Origin: CAYQCN01 sp964415975
GTDB lineage: Bacteria > Patescibacteriota > Saccharimonadia > QS-5-54-17
Length of the DNA: 62,352 bases
NCBI GenBank assembly: GCA_964415975.1
Contig: CAYQCN010000002.1
Location: 1 to 62,352, forward strand
Reading direction: 5' to 3'
In this document: positions 25,633 to 34,892 of the stretch, piece by piece
Numbering within the stretch: position 1 is the first letter of the stretch
Layout of the letters: each line of letters starts with the position of its first letter
Program-made: the position numbers and the translations under genes
Notes under the pieces: generated by a model
Database searches by the model: none
Told to the model about the DNA's origin: nothing
What the model saw: only the letters and a program-made list of their open reading frames with translations

Positions 25633-26622
25633 ATGAAAAAAGTGTTTATAGCTACAGTATTGGGCTTGTTTGCAATTACTGCTGGTCTGGCTTGGTGGTA
25701 CCAGGCGCAGTTGAGGCCAGTATCAAGCTCGGAGCAGACTAAGTTCGTCACTGTAGAGCAGGGTATGTCGGCTCGAGATGTAGGAGCTGTGCTTGCTGAG
25801 CAAGAGCTGATTCGCAGTGAGTTGGCTTTTTTTGTGTATGCGGGGCTCAACAACTATGCTCAAAACTTGCAGGCTGGGTATTATCGATTGTCACCGACTA
25901 AATCTACTGAATTGATAGCAAAGACTATATCTTCAGGTGCGGTAGACAATACCAGTGTGCAGATTCCAAGTGGAGCAGAGCTTAGTAGCATCAAAGAACT
26001 TTTGGTAGAGTCTGGCTACGATTCAGGTGATGTAAGACAGGCATTGGCAGCTAACTATGACCTGCCTGTATTGAGAGACAAGCCAAGCCATGCCGATCTA
26101 GAGGGCTATCTCTTCCCGGACACTTACTTCGCCCCTTCCAACATCGAGATAGATAAGCTAATTGAGATGATATTGACCCATAGTGACGAGATGGTCGACG
26201 AAGATATAATTTCAGCCTGGGCAGACAGGGGTTTAAATATACATGAAGGCTTAACGTTGAGCTCTATAGTCCAGCGCGAAGTTTCAGACCCTGATGAGCA
26301 GCGGCTCGTAGCCCAAGTTTTCCTATCTCGCTTAGATGACGGCATGAAGCTGGAAGCTGATCCTACATTTATGTATGCAGCCAGGCAAGAGGGTGTAAGC
26401 GCATCTGTGGACATTAGTTCACCTTACAACACCTATCGCATAGAAGGTCTTCCACCTGGACCAATCGCCAACTCAGATTACTCGGCAATGCAGGCTGTAG
26501 CTGAACCTTCAAGCACTGATTATAGGTTCTTCGTGACCGGAGATGATGGCGTAACACGCTTCTCAGAAATTCTAGAGCAGCATGAGCGATACATACAAGA
26601 GTATGGCATATCTGGTACTTAA
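25633..26622 (+). CDS. mltG: Endolytic murein transglycosylase MltG
   Basis: Cuts nascent glycan strands at the membrane and so sets chain length. 329 aa. An N-terminal span (VFIATVLGLFAITAGLAWWY) is followed by a LysM-like region (about 37-90) and the YceG domain with LEGYLFPDTY (156-165), catalytic Glu216 in SSIVQREV, LEADPTFMYA and SPYNTYRIEGLPPGPI. The gene has no separate promoter after ruvX and is probably co-transcribed. Confidence 0.94.
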   Translation: MKKVFIATVLGLFAITAGLAWWYQAQLRPVSSSEQTKFVTVEQGMSARDVGAVLAEQELIRSELAFFVYAGLNNYAQNLQAGYYRLSPTKSTELIAKTISSGAVDNTSVQIPSGAELSSIKELLVESGYDSGDVRQALAANYDLPVLRDKPSHADLEGYLFPDTYFAPSNIEIDKLIEMILTHSDEMVDEDIISAWADRGLNIHEGLTLSSIVQREVSDPDEQRLVAQVFLSRLDDGMKLEADPTFMYAARQEGVSASVDISSPYNTYRIEGLPPGPIANSDYSAMQAVAEPSSTDYRFFVTGDDGVTRFSEILEQHERYIQEYGISGT

Positions 26623-26704
26623 AGAACAATTTATTAATTATGTCAATAGTAAAAATTATTATGATTAGTCAATATTATCTCTTTATTAAGGCAAAATAAA
26701 CATA

Positions 26705-26741
26705 TTGACACTACCGCTATGCCTTGCTAAGCTTAATAGCG
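26705..26741 (+). promoter_or_regulatory. Promoter with inverted repeat upstream of the LysM-CHAP gene
   Basis: TTGACA (26705-26710) is followed after 17 nt by TAAGCT preceded by TGC. CGCTAT (26715-26720) and ATAGCG (26736-26741) form an inverted repeat across the spacer and start point, so a regulator could bind here. The leader would be about 100 nt. The DNA from 26623 to 26704 is AT-rich and holds nothing else that I see. Confidence 0.45.
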
Positions 26742-26844
26742 TTACGTTAACAAGCTATTCTTAGACGAATACTTTGGTAGCGAACTCACCATTACATACA
26801 CCTTTTAAAGTAAAACAGGTCGAAGGTTGTTTGATAACAAATGT

Positions 26845-27978
26845 ATGGTGGTACCTATTTGGCAACAGATAGGATTGGAGAGAGCGATTAGTATCAAACA
26901 GGCAAAGGCATTGTTGTTGCGACGCAATAACGACCGAAACCGGTTTACTAGCGTAATCCTAAGACAGAAAATTCAACGTCACCGCACACATGCGATGCAT
27001 GCAGCAGTGGCACTTATGATACTTACATTGACTGCTACTAGCAGCCAGATGAATGAATATACAGCGCAAAATGCCAGCCAGCTCTTAGAAGATGGTGGCA
27101 ATGGCTCAAGTGGTATATCTTCATACATAGCGGCCAATATGGCTGAAAGTCTTAATCTTAGCGCCGCCCAGCAAGTTTATAGCGACCCTTTATCTATCGA
27201 GACCGGATTATTGGCGGCTAGCGAAGACCATATATCAAATGTTAGCTCGATTGCTACCGATACAATATCTCGTGATGATGTACGAGAACATACAGTTGAG
27301 CCTGGAGAGACGGTTAGCAGTATAGCAGAAGATTCAAATATAGCTCCAGAGACTGTACGCTGGGCCAATGATCTAACCGAGAATGAAGAGGTTAGCGAAG
27401 GGGACACGCTTGTAATATTGCCGATGAACGGCGTATTACACAAAGTGGAGTCTGATGACACGCCAGAAAGTCTTGCGGAGCACTATGAGTCTGATACTGA
27501 GAGGATAGTCAGCTTTAACGATGCTGAGATTGATGGCTTGCCAGTCGGCGAAGAGATCATTATTCCTGGTGGCATATTGCCTGCTTCAGAACGACCTCAA
27601 GAGCAGACACAGTCCCAAGGGGGCAGCGTAGCAAGCACTCAATTTAGCCCTAACTATAGCAACTTTAATGGTTACGCACCTGGTTATTGCACCTGGTACG
27701 TAGCTGACCGTATAGATATACCCAACAACTGGGGGCACGCACGTTCATGGGCGATAAATGCACAAGCCACACCAGGCTGGACAGTGACTAGTACACCGAC
27801 TCCTGGCGCTATTGCCCAGCGTTCAGGTGGTTGGGGCGGATTTGGACACGTAGGTATAGTCGAGGAAGTTCGCGGTTCAGAGATAGTTATGTCAGACATG
27901 AACGGCTTTGCTGGGTTTGGGCAAGTAGGCACAGGAACGACTGCCGCCAGTGGTTATAGCTACATTATACGAGAGTAA
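26845..27978 (+). CDS. LysM-LysM-CHAP peptidoglycan hydrolase
   Basis: 377 aa from the ATG at 26845; a TTG at 26827 is possible. About 50 basic residues precede a hydrophobic stretch (HAAVALMILTLTA), so it is exported or anchored by an internal signal. Two LysM modules bind peptidoglycan: HTVEPGETVSSIAEDSNI and HKVESDDTPESLAEHYESD. The C-terminal CHAP domain has Cys282 in GYCTWYVADR and His335 in GHVGIVEEV, the catalytic pair of an amidase or endopeptidase. It could split daughter cells or act on a host wall. The unusually long cytoplasmic N-terminus may be due to a later true start, for example the Met before HAAVALM. Confidence 0.9.
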   Translation: MVVPIWQQIGLERAISIKQAKALLLRRNNDRNRFTSVILRQKIQRHRTHAMHAAVALMILTLTATSSQMNEYTAQNASQLLEDGGNGSSGISSYIAANMAESLNLSAAQQVYSDPLSIETGLLAASEDHISNVSSIATDTISRDDVREHTVEPGETVSSIAEDSNIAPETVRWANDLTENEEVSEGDTLVILPMNGVLHKVESDDTPESLAEHYESDTERIVSFNDAEIDGLPVGEEIIIPGGILPASERPQEQTQSQGGSVASTQFSPNYSNFNGYAPGYCTWYVADRIDIPNNWGHARSWAINAQATPGWTVTSTPTPGAIAQRSGGWGGFGHVGIVEEVRGSEIVMSDMNGFAGFGQVGTGTTAASGYSYIIRE

Positions 27979-28003
27979 TTTGTATCAGAGTCTTGCTATA
28001 TCA

Positions 28004-28036
28004 GCCCATTGCCCTTATGGGCGGTAAGGGTATAGT
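28004..28036 (+). promoter_or_regulatory. obgE promoter overlapping two exclusive hairpins
   Basis: TTGCCC (28009-28014), a 16-nt spacer and TATAGT (28031-28036), ending 8 nt before the ATG, so the obgE mRNA would be leaderless. GCCCAT..ATGGGC (28004-28022) and CCCTTA..TAAGGG (28012-28030) share bases, so only one stem can form at a time. Confidence 0.5.
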
Positions 28037-28044
28037 CTAGAGTC

Positions 28045-29316
28045 ATGTTTGTCGATGAAGCAACAATCAAAGTCTTGGCTGGACGTGGTGGCGATGGCAT
28101 GTCCAGTTTTCGTAGAGAAAAATATGTGGCTAAGGGTGGGCCAGATGGCGGCGATGGCGGCGATGGCGGCAGTATTATACTGAAGAGCAACCATAACACC
28201 GATACACTTTCTGAGTTTCGTTATAGCCAGGAGATTAGAGCCGAAGACGGAGAAAAGGGCAAGAAATCTAGGGCGCACGGTAAAAATGGTCAAGACAAAG
28301 TTTTGAGTGTGCCGGTTGGAACGGTTGTATTTGAGGGCGATAATCAGTTAGCAGATTTAGACGAAGCAGGGGCAGAGTCTGTTGTTGCTCGCGGCGGTCG
28401 CGGCGGTTATGGCAACGCACATTTTAAGTCGTCTAGTCGTCAAGCTCCACGCATGGCTGAGCTAGGCGAGGCTGGCGAGATGAAGGAGCTTAGGCTTGAG
28501 CTTAAGACAGTAGCAGATGTGGGGCTAGTAGGGTTGCCTAACGCAGGCAAGTCGACTTTGTTGTCGGTGATTAGTAACGCCAAACCCAAAGTTGCAGATT
28601 ATCCGTTTACTACGTTGACTCCTAATTTAGGGGTGGCTAATATTTACGATGATTCGTTGATATTTGCCGATATACCCGGCTTGATTGAGGGCGCAAGCAA
28701 GGGTAAAGGCTTAGGAGTGGAGTTTTTGCGTCATGTTGAACGGACAAAAGTGTTACTGCATCTGATTGATGGCACAAGCTCCGACGTCTTGTCTGAGTAC
28801 TCGCAGATACAAGCTGAGCTTGCCAATTACGAAGTAGATTTAAGCTATAAACCGCAAATAATTGCTTTGACCAAAGCAGATTTTACTAGCGCCGAGTCTA
28901 TGGACTCTCATAGAGAGTTGCTAGCTGAAGCTGGGATTGATAAAGAGCATATATTTATTATTTCTAGTGTAGCCCGTAAGGGCATGCAGCCTTTGCTGGC
29001 TAAGGTTTTGGATGAAGTAAAAGTTCTCCGTAGCAAAGAGCAAGAAGTTGAAGACGAGATTGATGATGAAGGACCTACTATTACATTGGCAGACGATCCG
29101 GATGCATGGTGGATAGAAAAGGGCAGTGATGGAGAATTTATGGTCTACGGAGAAAAGATAGAGCGTTTTGCGGAGAGGACGGATTTTTCTGATTATGAGG
29201 CTATAAATCGTTTACGTGATATATTGCAAAAACAGGGTGTCGATCGTGAGTTAAAGCGTCAAGGGCTAAAAGCCGGCGATAAAGTTGGTATAGCTGGCAA
29301 GAAGTTTAGCTGGTAG
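28045..29316 (+). CDS. obgE: GTPase ObgE/CgtA
   Basis: Ribosome-associated GTPase needed for 50S maturation and stress control. 423 aa in three parts. The Gly-rich Obg fold (FVDEATIKVLAGRGGDG, GGRGGYGNAHFKSSSRQAPR) comes first, then the G domain with GLPNAGKST, DIPGLIEGAS and the TKAD specificity motif. A C-terminal OCT domain follows (DAWWIEKGSDGEFMVYGEKI, ending KVGIAGKKFSW). The OCT extension is typical of Gram-positive-type Obg proteins. Confidence 0.96.
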   Translation: MFVDEATIKVLAGRGGDGMSSFRREKYVAKGGPDGGDGGDGGSIILKSNHNTDTLSEFRYSQEIRAEDGEKGKKSRAHGKNGQDKVLSVPVGTVVFEGDNQLADLDEAGAESVVARGGRGGYGNAHFKSSSRQAPRMAELGEAGEMKELRLELKTVADVGLVGLPNAGKSTLLSVISNAKPKVADYPFTTLTPNLGVANIYDDSLIFADIPGLIEGASKGKGLGVEFLRHVERTKVLLHLIDGTSSDVLSEYSQIQAELANYEVDLSYKPQIIALTKADFTSAESMDSHRELLAEAGIDKEHIFIISSVARKGMQPLLAKVLDEVKVLRSKEQEVEDEIDDEGPTITLADDPDAWWIEKGSDGEFMVYGEKIERFAERTDFSDYEAINRLRDILQKQGVDRELKRQGLKAGDKVGIAGKKFSW

Positions 29317-29403
29317 TTTAGCGGCACAGGCGCCTACTAGAAATAACAATTATACCTAACAATTTGCAATTCATAATATATTATATTTTAATATGGACTA
29401 ATT

Positions 29404-30015
29404 ATGAATGAATTAGAGACATATGCCAAAGACTACCGCTCGGGGTTTGAAGTCTTTTCTGTAAACGGCAGCCTTATCATAGAGAGGAGTGTGCAGCTTG
29501 AAAGTCAATCGGATTTGCTTCCCGCTAAAGCTATGGTTGCTCGGGCTGGCCAGTTTGTCGAAAATGTATCTGATATCAACTTATTCCAATTAGAGCCGAA
29601 GGTTAAAGTAGCCGATATTGAGTCTAAGCGCTCGCTACGAAAGTCTACAAGGCAGGGATTGGCGAACAGGCTACGAGAGCTAGCTGAATTCGATAAAGAT
29701 TACTTGAGTGATGAACTAATATTGCCTACCGATGATGTCGTTATGGACTTTGATGATAGGTATGGTGGCTTGCTGGCTGTTATAAAGCTACTTTTTGATC
29801 CATCTAGTGAGAGGGTTGAGACCGAGCACAGTATTTTACATGAAGTACTAGATTATAGTGATTTCAGCCATATTGGCAAGGTAGAAACTGAGTTATCAAT
29901 GCGTTTGGGCGCGGTTCACTTTTCAAGCCTACCAAGTGAAGCAAATATCCGCGATTATCTTGATTTAGTATTCGAAGAGTCGCCAGATAAAGTGGTATTA
30001 GACCCCTATATCTAG
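29404..30015 (+). CDS. Hypothetical protein
   Basis: 203 aa, soluble, without signal or span. Mixed alpha/beta with the phrases VVMDFDDRYGGLLAVIKLLFDP and VETELSMRLGAVHFS. I recognise no family. TAATAT lies 9 nt upstream of the ATG and no ribosome site is visible, in line with the leaderless pattern. It stands alone between obgE and uvrA. Confidence 0.7.
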   Translation: MNELETYAKDYRSGFEVFSVNGSLIIERSVQLESQSDLLPAKAMVARAGQFVENVSDINLFQLEPKVKVADIESKRSLRKSTRQGLANRLRELAEFDKDYLSDELILPTDDVVMDFDDRYGGLLAVIKLLFDPSSERVETEHSILHEVLDYSDFSHIGKVETELSMRLGAVHFSSLPSEANIRDYLDLVFEESPDKVVLDPYI

Positions 30016-30051
30016 GTTATTAATGTCATGCATATGGATTTTAGGGCAATT

Positions 30052-30159
30052 TTGGCTTCATAAGATAATTATTTGGGCGACTTGCAAGGTTACGGTAGCG
30101 TTATCTCTGTATGTCGCTCTAGTTCTGTAGTAAAATATTTATTTGGCAATTGAAGCCAA
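30052..30159. repeat. Inverted repeat arms upstream of uvrA
   Basis: TTGGCTTCA (30052-30060) and TGAAGCCAA (30151-30159) are exact reverse complements 90 nt apart. The right arm lies 41 nt before the uvrA start. A TAAAAT at 30131-30136 between them may be the uvrA -10 box. No LexA-type box was found. Confidence 0.45.
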
Positions 30160-30200
30160 TTGAGGGTTAAGTCTAAAATTTTAGTGGGATTGAACAATAA

Positions 30201-33017
30201 ATGAGCCAGAATATTAGAATCAAAGGGGCTCGAGAGCATAACTTGCAAAATATTGATGTTGAGCTGCCTCGTAACAAACTGATAGTCATGACTGGGTTGT
30301 CAGGTTCAGGCAAGTCTAGTCTGGCCTTTGACACTATATATGCCGAAGGGCAGAGAAGATATGTCGAGAGTTTGAGCGCCTATGCCCGACAGTTTCTAGG
30401 CATGATGGAAAAGCCTGATGTAGATCAGATCGAAGGTTTGAGTCCGGCTATATCAATTGATCAAAAATCTACTAGTCGCAACCCGCGTTCTACGGTAGCT
30501 ACGGTGACAGAAATTCATGACTATTTGCGGCTACTTTATGCTCGAATTGGGTCGCCCCAATGCTTGGTTTGCGGCCAAGATGTTATTAGACAATCATCAA
30601 CGCAGATAGTAGACAATATTATGAATTTCAAGCCACAGACACGCTTGATATTGCTTGCGCCAGTAGTTATAGACCGCAAAGGAGAATTTCGCCATATACC
30701 TCAAGAACTGAAAAAGTCTGGTTTTGCTAGAGTGAGGGTTGATGGCGTTACTTATGATATAGATGAGTTTCCTGCTTTAAAAAAGCAGCACAAGCACACG
30801 ATTGAAGTGATCGTTGATCGTTTAGCCATAAGTGAGGACGTGAGAGGTCGGTTGAGTGAGTCGGTAGAACAGGCTCTTGATTTGGCCGATGGCACAATCA
30901 AGGTTTTTGAGGCTGATGATGATGTTGAGCATACTTACAGTGATCGTTTCGCCTGTCCTCAGCACCCTAGCTCCCCTACCGTAGATATGGCTCCGCGTAG
31001 TTTTTCTTTCAACTCACCTCATGGTGCCTGCCCGACCTGTATGGGCTTAGGCGTGCAGTACAAGATTGATCCTGAGCTAGCTATTCCTAATCACCGGCTA
31101 ACAATCGCCGAAGGAGCAATACGCCCCTGGGCTTGGGGGAGGCAAGAGCGTTGGTATTTGCGGCGCTTGCAGGCGGTAGCAGATGCTTACGGGTTCTCTT
31201 TAGATACTCCCTGGCAAGATTTAGGTGAACCTGAGAAACAGCTTTTGCTTTACGGGGCAGAAGAAGACGAGCGCTTTGTAGTTCGCATGGGTCGGGGAGG
31301 CCGTAAAGTGCAGAGTAAATTTGAAGGTGTAATACCTAACTTGCAGCGTCGTTATCATGAGACAGACTCCCAATTTCTTAAGCGCGAGATTGAGAAGTAC
31401 ATGCGGGAACAGCTATGTCCTGACTGTGAAGGCGCGAGACTGAAGCCGGAAGTACTGGCCGTGAAAGTGGCGGGGCGGTCTATTGTCGATGTTGCAAATA
31501 TATCGATTGGTGATGCAAAAGAATGGTTTAGCAATATCGAGCTTGATGAGCGGCAGTTACATATTGGTGGGCAGATTTTAAAAGAGATAAACGAGCGGAT
31601 AGGTTTTTTGTGTGATGTCGGTCTAGAGTACCTGACTCTCAACCGGAGCGCCACCACTCTATCTGGTGGCGAGGCGCAACGTATTAGACTGGCAACCCAA
31701 ATAGGTTCTCGTTTGACAGGTGTATTGTATGTACTTGACGAACCATCGATTGGTCTTCATCAACGCGACAACAAGCGTCTGATAGAGACTCTGACTAGGT
31801 TGCGCGACCTTGGCAATACGATAATTGTAGTAGAGCACGATGAGGAGACTATCCGCACTGCTGATGAAGTATTAGATATCGGTCCCGATGCTGGCGAAAA
31901 TGGTGGCCGGATTGTGGCCCAGGGCAACCCTGACGAGATAGCCCAAAATAGCAAAAGTCTCACTGGTGACTATTTGTCTAGTCGCAAAGTTATTCCATAC
32001 AAAAAGAAGCGACGAAGTGGCAACGGCAAAGAGTTGAGAATTGTGGGCGCAAGAGAGCACAATCTAGATGATATCGATGTCGTTCTGCCTCTTGCTAGGT
32101 TTGTAGCAGTTACCGGTGTTTCTGGTTCAGGCAAGTCGTCTTTGATTAATGACATTGTGGCTAAACACTTGAGTATGCGCTTGCATCGAGCAAATGACAT
32201 CCCCGGCGATCATGACGATATAGAGGGCGTGCAGCATTTAGACAAAGCTATAACTATAACTCAAAGTCCGATTGGGCGCACCCCTAGATCTAATCCGGCG
32301 ACTTACACCAATGTATTCGCGGACATTCGAAGCTTGTTTGCTCAAACCCCAGAAGCTAGAATTAGAGGCTATAAAGCCGGTAGGTTTAGCTTTAATGTTA
32401 AGGGCGGTAGGTGTGAGGTTTGTCGTGGCGATGGCATGCTGAAGATAGAGATGCACTTTTTACCCGATGTATATGTGCCATGTGAAGAGTGCGGCGGCAA
32501 GCGATACAATAAAGAGGCGCTGGAAATCCACTACAAAGGCAAAACGATTGCCGATGTGCTAGAGATGACCGTGGATGAAGCTTCCATCTTTTTCGTAAAT
32601 CAGCCGAGTATAAAAAGACGAATGGAAACTTTGCAGCGAGTTGGTTTGGGTTACATACGTCTAGGTCAGCCAGCTACAACCCTGTCTGGTGGCGAAGCTC
32701 AGCGAATAAAGTTAGCAACAGAGCTTTCACGTCGTAGTACGGGCAAGACTATGTACATTTTAGACGAGCCGACTACAGGGCTGCATTTTGCCGATGTGCA
32801 GCGTCTACTAGACGTTCTGGGAGAGCTTGTAGATGGCGGTAATACTGTTTTGGTGATAGAGCATAATTTAGATGTGATAAAGTGCGCCGATTGGATAGTA
32901 GACTTAGGCCCTGAAGGTGGTAGTGACGGCGGCAGGGTTGTAGCTGAAGGTAGGCCAGAGGATGTAGCGAAAATCGATCAATCTTATACAGGGCTATTCC
33001 TAAAAGAGGTACTTTAA
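30201..33017 (+). CDS. uvrA: Excinuclease ABC subunit A
   Basis: DNA-damage sensor of nucleotide excision repair. 938 aa. It has two ABC ATPase halves: GLSGSGKSSLAFDTIYAEG near the N-terminus with LSGGEAQRIRLATQIGS, and GVSGSGKSSLINDI with LSGGEAQRIKLATELSRRS in the second half. Zinc modules show as CLVCG and CPDCEGARL in the first half and CEVCRGDGMLKIEMHF with CEECGG in the second. The UvrB-binding region lies in the N-terminal half. UvrB is at 53.5 kb and a UvrD-like helicase at 6.7 kb. The stop codon shares its last base with the next start. Confidence 0.97.
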   Translation: MSQNIRIKGAREHNLQNIDVELPRNKLIVMTGLSGSGKSSLAFDTIYAEGQRRYVESLSAYARQFLGMMEKPDVDQIEGLSPAISIDQKSTSRNPRSTVATVTEIHDYLRLLYARIGSPQCLVCGQDVIRQSSTQIVDNIMNFKPQTRLILLAPVVIDRKGEFRHIPQELKKSGFARVRVDGVTYDIDEFPALKKQHKHTIEVIVDRLAISEDVRGRLSESVEQALDLADGTIKVFEADDDVEHTYSDRFACPQHPSSPTVDMAPRSFSFNSPHGACPTCMGLGVQYKIDPELAIPNHRLTIAEGAIRPWAWGRQERWYLRRLQAVADAYGFSLDTPWQDLGEPEKQLLLYGAEEDERFVVRMGRGGRKVQSKFEGVIPNLQRRYHETDSQFLKREIEKYMREQLCPDCEGARLKPEVLAVKVAGRSIVDVANISIGDAKEWFSNIELDERQLHIGGQILKEINERIGFLCDVGLEYLTLNRSATTLSGGEAQRIRLATQIGSRLTGVLYVLDEPSIGLHQRDNKRLIETLTRLRDLGNTIIVVEHDEETIRTADEVLDIGPDAGENGGRIVAQGNPDEIAQNSKSLTGDYLSSRKVIPYKKKRRSGNGKELRIVGAREHNLDDIDVVLPLARFVAVTGVSGSGKSSLINDIVAKHLSMRLHRANDIPGDHDDIEGVQHLDKAITITQSPIGRTPRSNPATYTNVFADIRSLFAQTPEARIRGYKAGRFSFNVKGGRCEVCRGDGMLKIEMHFLPDVYVPCEECGGKRYNKEALEIHYKGKTIADVLEMTVDEASIFFVNQPSIKRRMETLQRVGLGYIRLGQPATTLSGGEAQRIKLATELSRRSTGKTMYILDEPTTGLHFADVQRLLDVLGELVDGGNTVLVIEHNLDVIKCADWIVDLGPEGGSDGGRVVAEGRPEDVAKIDQSYTGLFLKEVL

Positions 33018-33469
33018 TGGAGCGGTCTCCCTGCCAGCAGCCCGCGTTGTATTTAGAGGGTTATCTTTTCTTGGTCCATGCTGTTCGTCATCCAGAGTGG
33101 GCGCAGGTAGAAATCGCAAACATCCTTGATTGCGATGAAGCATCGGCCAAGTCTTTAGTTCCTGATTTCCAAGACCCTGAAAATATACAAAAAACTTTAG
33201 CTCAACCATTAATTAACTGCCTACTAGAAGCTGCAAGATACTTAAACTTGCCTGCTGACCAAGATTTGGACGAAGCCGATATCGAGTTATTGGCGGCATT
33301 TAGTAAAGGGGTATGGGTAGAGGCTAAAGACGAGTCTAAGGATTTGGACTGTTATGACGTATCAAACCCACTTGGAGACAAGAAAGTGGTTGATGATTTA
33401 TGGCACTACAACCAAGATCACCGGCACTCGCTACCGGATGTTGATACTCTGCTGCGAATCAATTCTTGA
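33017..33469 (+). CDS. Hypothetical protein coupled to uvrA
   Basis: 150 aa, starting within the uvrA stop (TAATG). Acidic, helical and soluble, with no signal. Phrases include LYLEGYLFLVHAVRHPEW and LPADQDLDEADIELLAAF. I recognise no family. Tight coupling to uvrA suggests co-expression, but nothing in the sequence shows a DNA-repair role. Confidence 0.7.
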   Translation: MERSPCQQPALYLEGYLFLVHAVRHPEWAQVEIANILDCDEASAKSLVPDFQDPENIQKTLAQPLINCLLEAARYLNLPADQDLDEADIELLAAFSKGVWVEAKDESKDLDCYDVSNPLGDKKVVDDLWHYNQDHRHSLPDVDTLLRINS

Positions 33470-33472
33470 TGA

Positions 33473-33478
33473 TATAAT
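33473..33478 (+). promoter_or_regulatory. -10 box of trhO (leaderless)
   Basis: A perfect TATAAT ends 7 nt before the ATG at 33486, with no ribosome site between. Confidence 0.6.
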
Positions 33479-33485
33479 ATAGTTT

Positions 33486-34370
33486 ATGCAAAAAATAATT
33501 TTATACTACAAGTTCGTCGATATATCTGATACGGAAACACTTAAATTTTGGCAACGCAATCTGTGCGAGCGCTTCAATCTAAAAGGCAGAATTATAGTGT
33601 CTGAGCAGGGTATAAACGGTACGCTTGGCGGCCATATCGATGACGTTAAGTCTTATGTTAAGGAGATGAATACGCATACAAAATTTAAAGGCATAGATTA
33701 CAAATGGAGCGATGGTGTGGGCAATGAATTTCCGCGTTTAAGTGTTAAGGTTAAGCCTGAGCTAGTCGCTTTCAAAAGCCCAGAAGAAGTAAAGGTTGAT
33801 AAATCTGGAGTTATAGGCGGGGGTGTTCATCTTAAGCCTCGTGAGGTTCATGAGCTGATTGAAGAACGAGGCGACGAAGTGGTATTCTTCGACGGAAGAA
33901 ATCGCTACGAAGCTCAAGCTGGTAAATTTAAGAAAGCTGTTGTGCCAGACACTGAGACTACTAGAGATTTTCTGTCCGAGTTGGACAGCGGCAAGTACGA
34001 CCACCTCAAGAATCGACCGATTATAACCTACTGCACTGGTGGAGTACGTTGTGAAATATTGAGTGTATTGATGAAGAATCGTGGATTTAAGGAGGTGTAC
34101 CAGATAGATGGCGGTATAGTGCGCTACGGCGAGGAGTACAGCGATGACGGCTACTGGGAAGGGACCTTGTATGTGTTTGATGACAGGATGATACAACGAT
34201 TTTCGGATAAAGCTAAAGATATAGGCGAATGTAATCACTGTGGCGGCAATACCAGCAACTATGAAAACTGTGCCAATAAAGCCTGCAATAAGTTGATTAT
34301 GATTTGTGAGTTATGTCATGAGCAAGATGTCTGTAGTCAGCAATGCTCGGCGGCGTTGCAGAGGATTTAA
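33486..34370 (+). CDS. trhO: tRNA uridine(34) hydroxylase TrhO
   Basis: Rhodanese-related enzyme (YceA/YbfQ group) that hydroxylates U34 of tRNA with oxygen. 294 aa. The N-terminal acylphosphatase-like domain contains EQGINGTLGG. The rhodanese domain holds the active Cys183 in TYCTGGVRCE and IDGGIVRYGEEY. The C-terminus ends in a zinc-type cluster (CNHCGG, CANKAC, CELCHEQDVC). It is one of several tRNA-modifying enzymes in the window. The mRNA appears leaderless. Confidence 0.92.
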   Translation: MQKIILYYKFVDISDTETLKFWQRNLCERFNLKGRIIVSEQGINGTLGGHIDDVKSYVKEMNTHTKFKGIDYKWSDGVGNEFPRLSVKVKPELVAFKSPEEVKVDKSGVIGGGVHLKPREVHELIEERGDEVVFFDGRNRYEAQAGKFKKAVVPDTETTRDFLSELDSGKYDHLKNRPIITYCTGGVRCEILSVLMKNRGFKEVYQIDGGIVRYGEEYSDDGYWEGTLYVFDDRMIQRFSDKAKDIGECNHCGGNTSNYENCANKACNKLIMICELCHEQDVCSQQCSAALQRI

Positions 34371-34454
34371 GTAATCTAGAGGTCTAGGTAAGTTTTTAGG
34401 TGCGTTGCAATGTTACAATTTTTACTATAATTATAAATTATGGAGGTTAGGTAT

Positions 34455-34883
34455 ATGGGCAGAAAAGTAGTATTTGCTGCATTGGTAGCCGTGTTGGCGG
34501 TAGGTGTTGGAGCTTGGGTGTTTATCGGCCTAGACGATAATGGCAACGAGGTTGATGGTGTAGATCAAGATGAGTTAGCAACGGAAACCTCAGACGGGAG
34601 CGATATTGAGGCTGACATAGAGGTCGTCTATGATGGTTCGTCTTTCAGCCCTTCAGAAGTGACAATTAATTCGGGTGATGCAGTTGCATTTATAAATGAG
34701 AGCGATTTTGGTATGTGGCCGGCATCGGATCCTCACCCTCAACACACAGACCTTCCAGAGTTTGATTCTGGCCGCAATCTAGAGCCAAGTGGGGTTTATG
34801 AATTTACTTTTGATGAGCCGGGTGAATGGGGTTACCACAATCACACCAACTCAACTGTCACTGGCACAGTAGTAGTAGAGTAA
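34455..34883 (+). CDS. Exported cupredoxin-like protein with altered copper site
   Basis: 142 aa from the ATG at 34455, chosen because GGAGG lies 8 nt upstream; an earlier ATG overlaps that site. A signal or anchor (VVFAALVAVLAVGVGAWVFI) is followed by an acidic linker and a plastocyanin-type domain (FSPSEVTINSGDAVAFINES, FDEPGEWGYHNHTN). In a blue-copper protein the last motif would contain Cys (YxCxxH), but here it is YHNH, so a type 1 centre is unlikely. The His residues in DPHPQH and YHNH could still bind metal. Compare the intact homologue at 43899. Confidence 0.85.
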   Translation: MGRKVVFAALVAVLAVGVGAWVFIGLDDNGNEVDGVDQDELATETSDGSDIEADIEVVYDGSSFSPSEVTINSGDAVAFINESDFGMWPASDPHPQHTDLPEFDSGRNLEPSGVYEFTFDEPGEWGYHNHTNSTVTGTVVVE

Positions 34884-34892
34884 GCTATTAGT

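Noticed and set aside
30016..30200. LexA box upstream of uvrA
   Set aside because: Neither the CTGTN8ACAG nor the GAACN4GTTC type is present; only an unrelated inverted repeat is seen.
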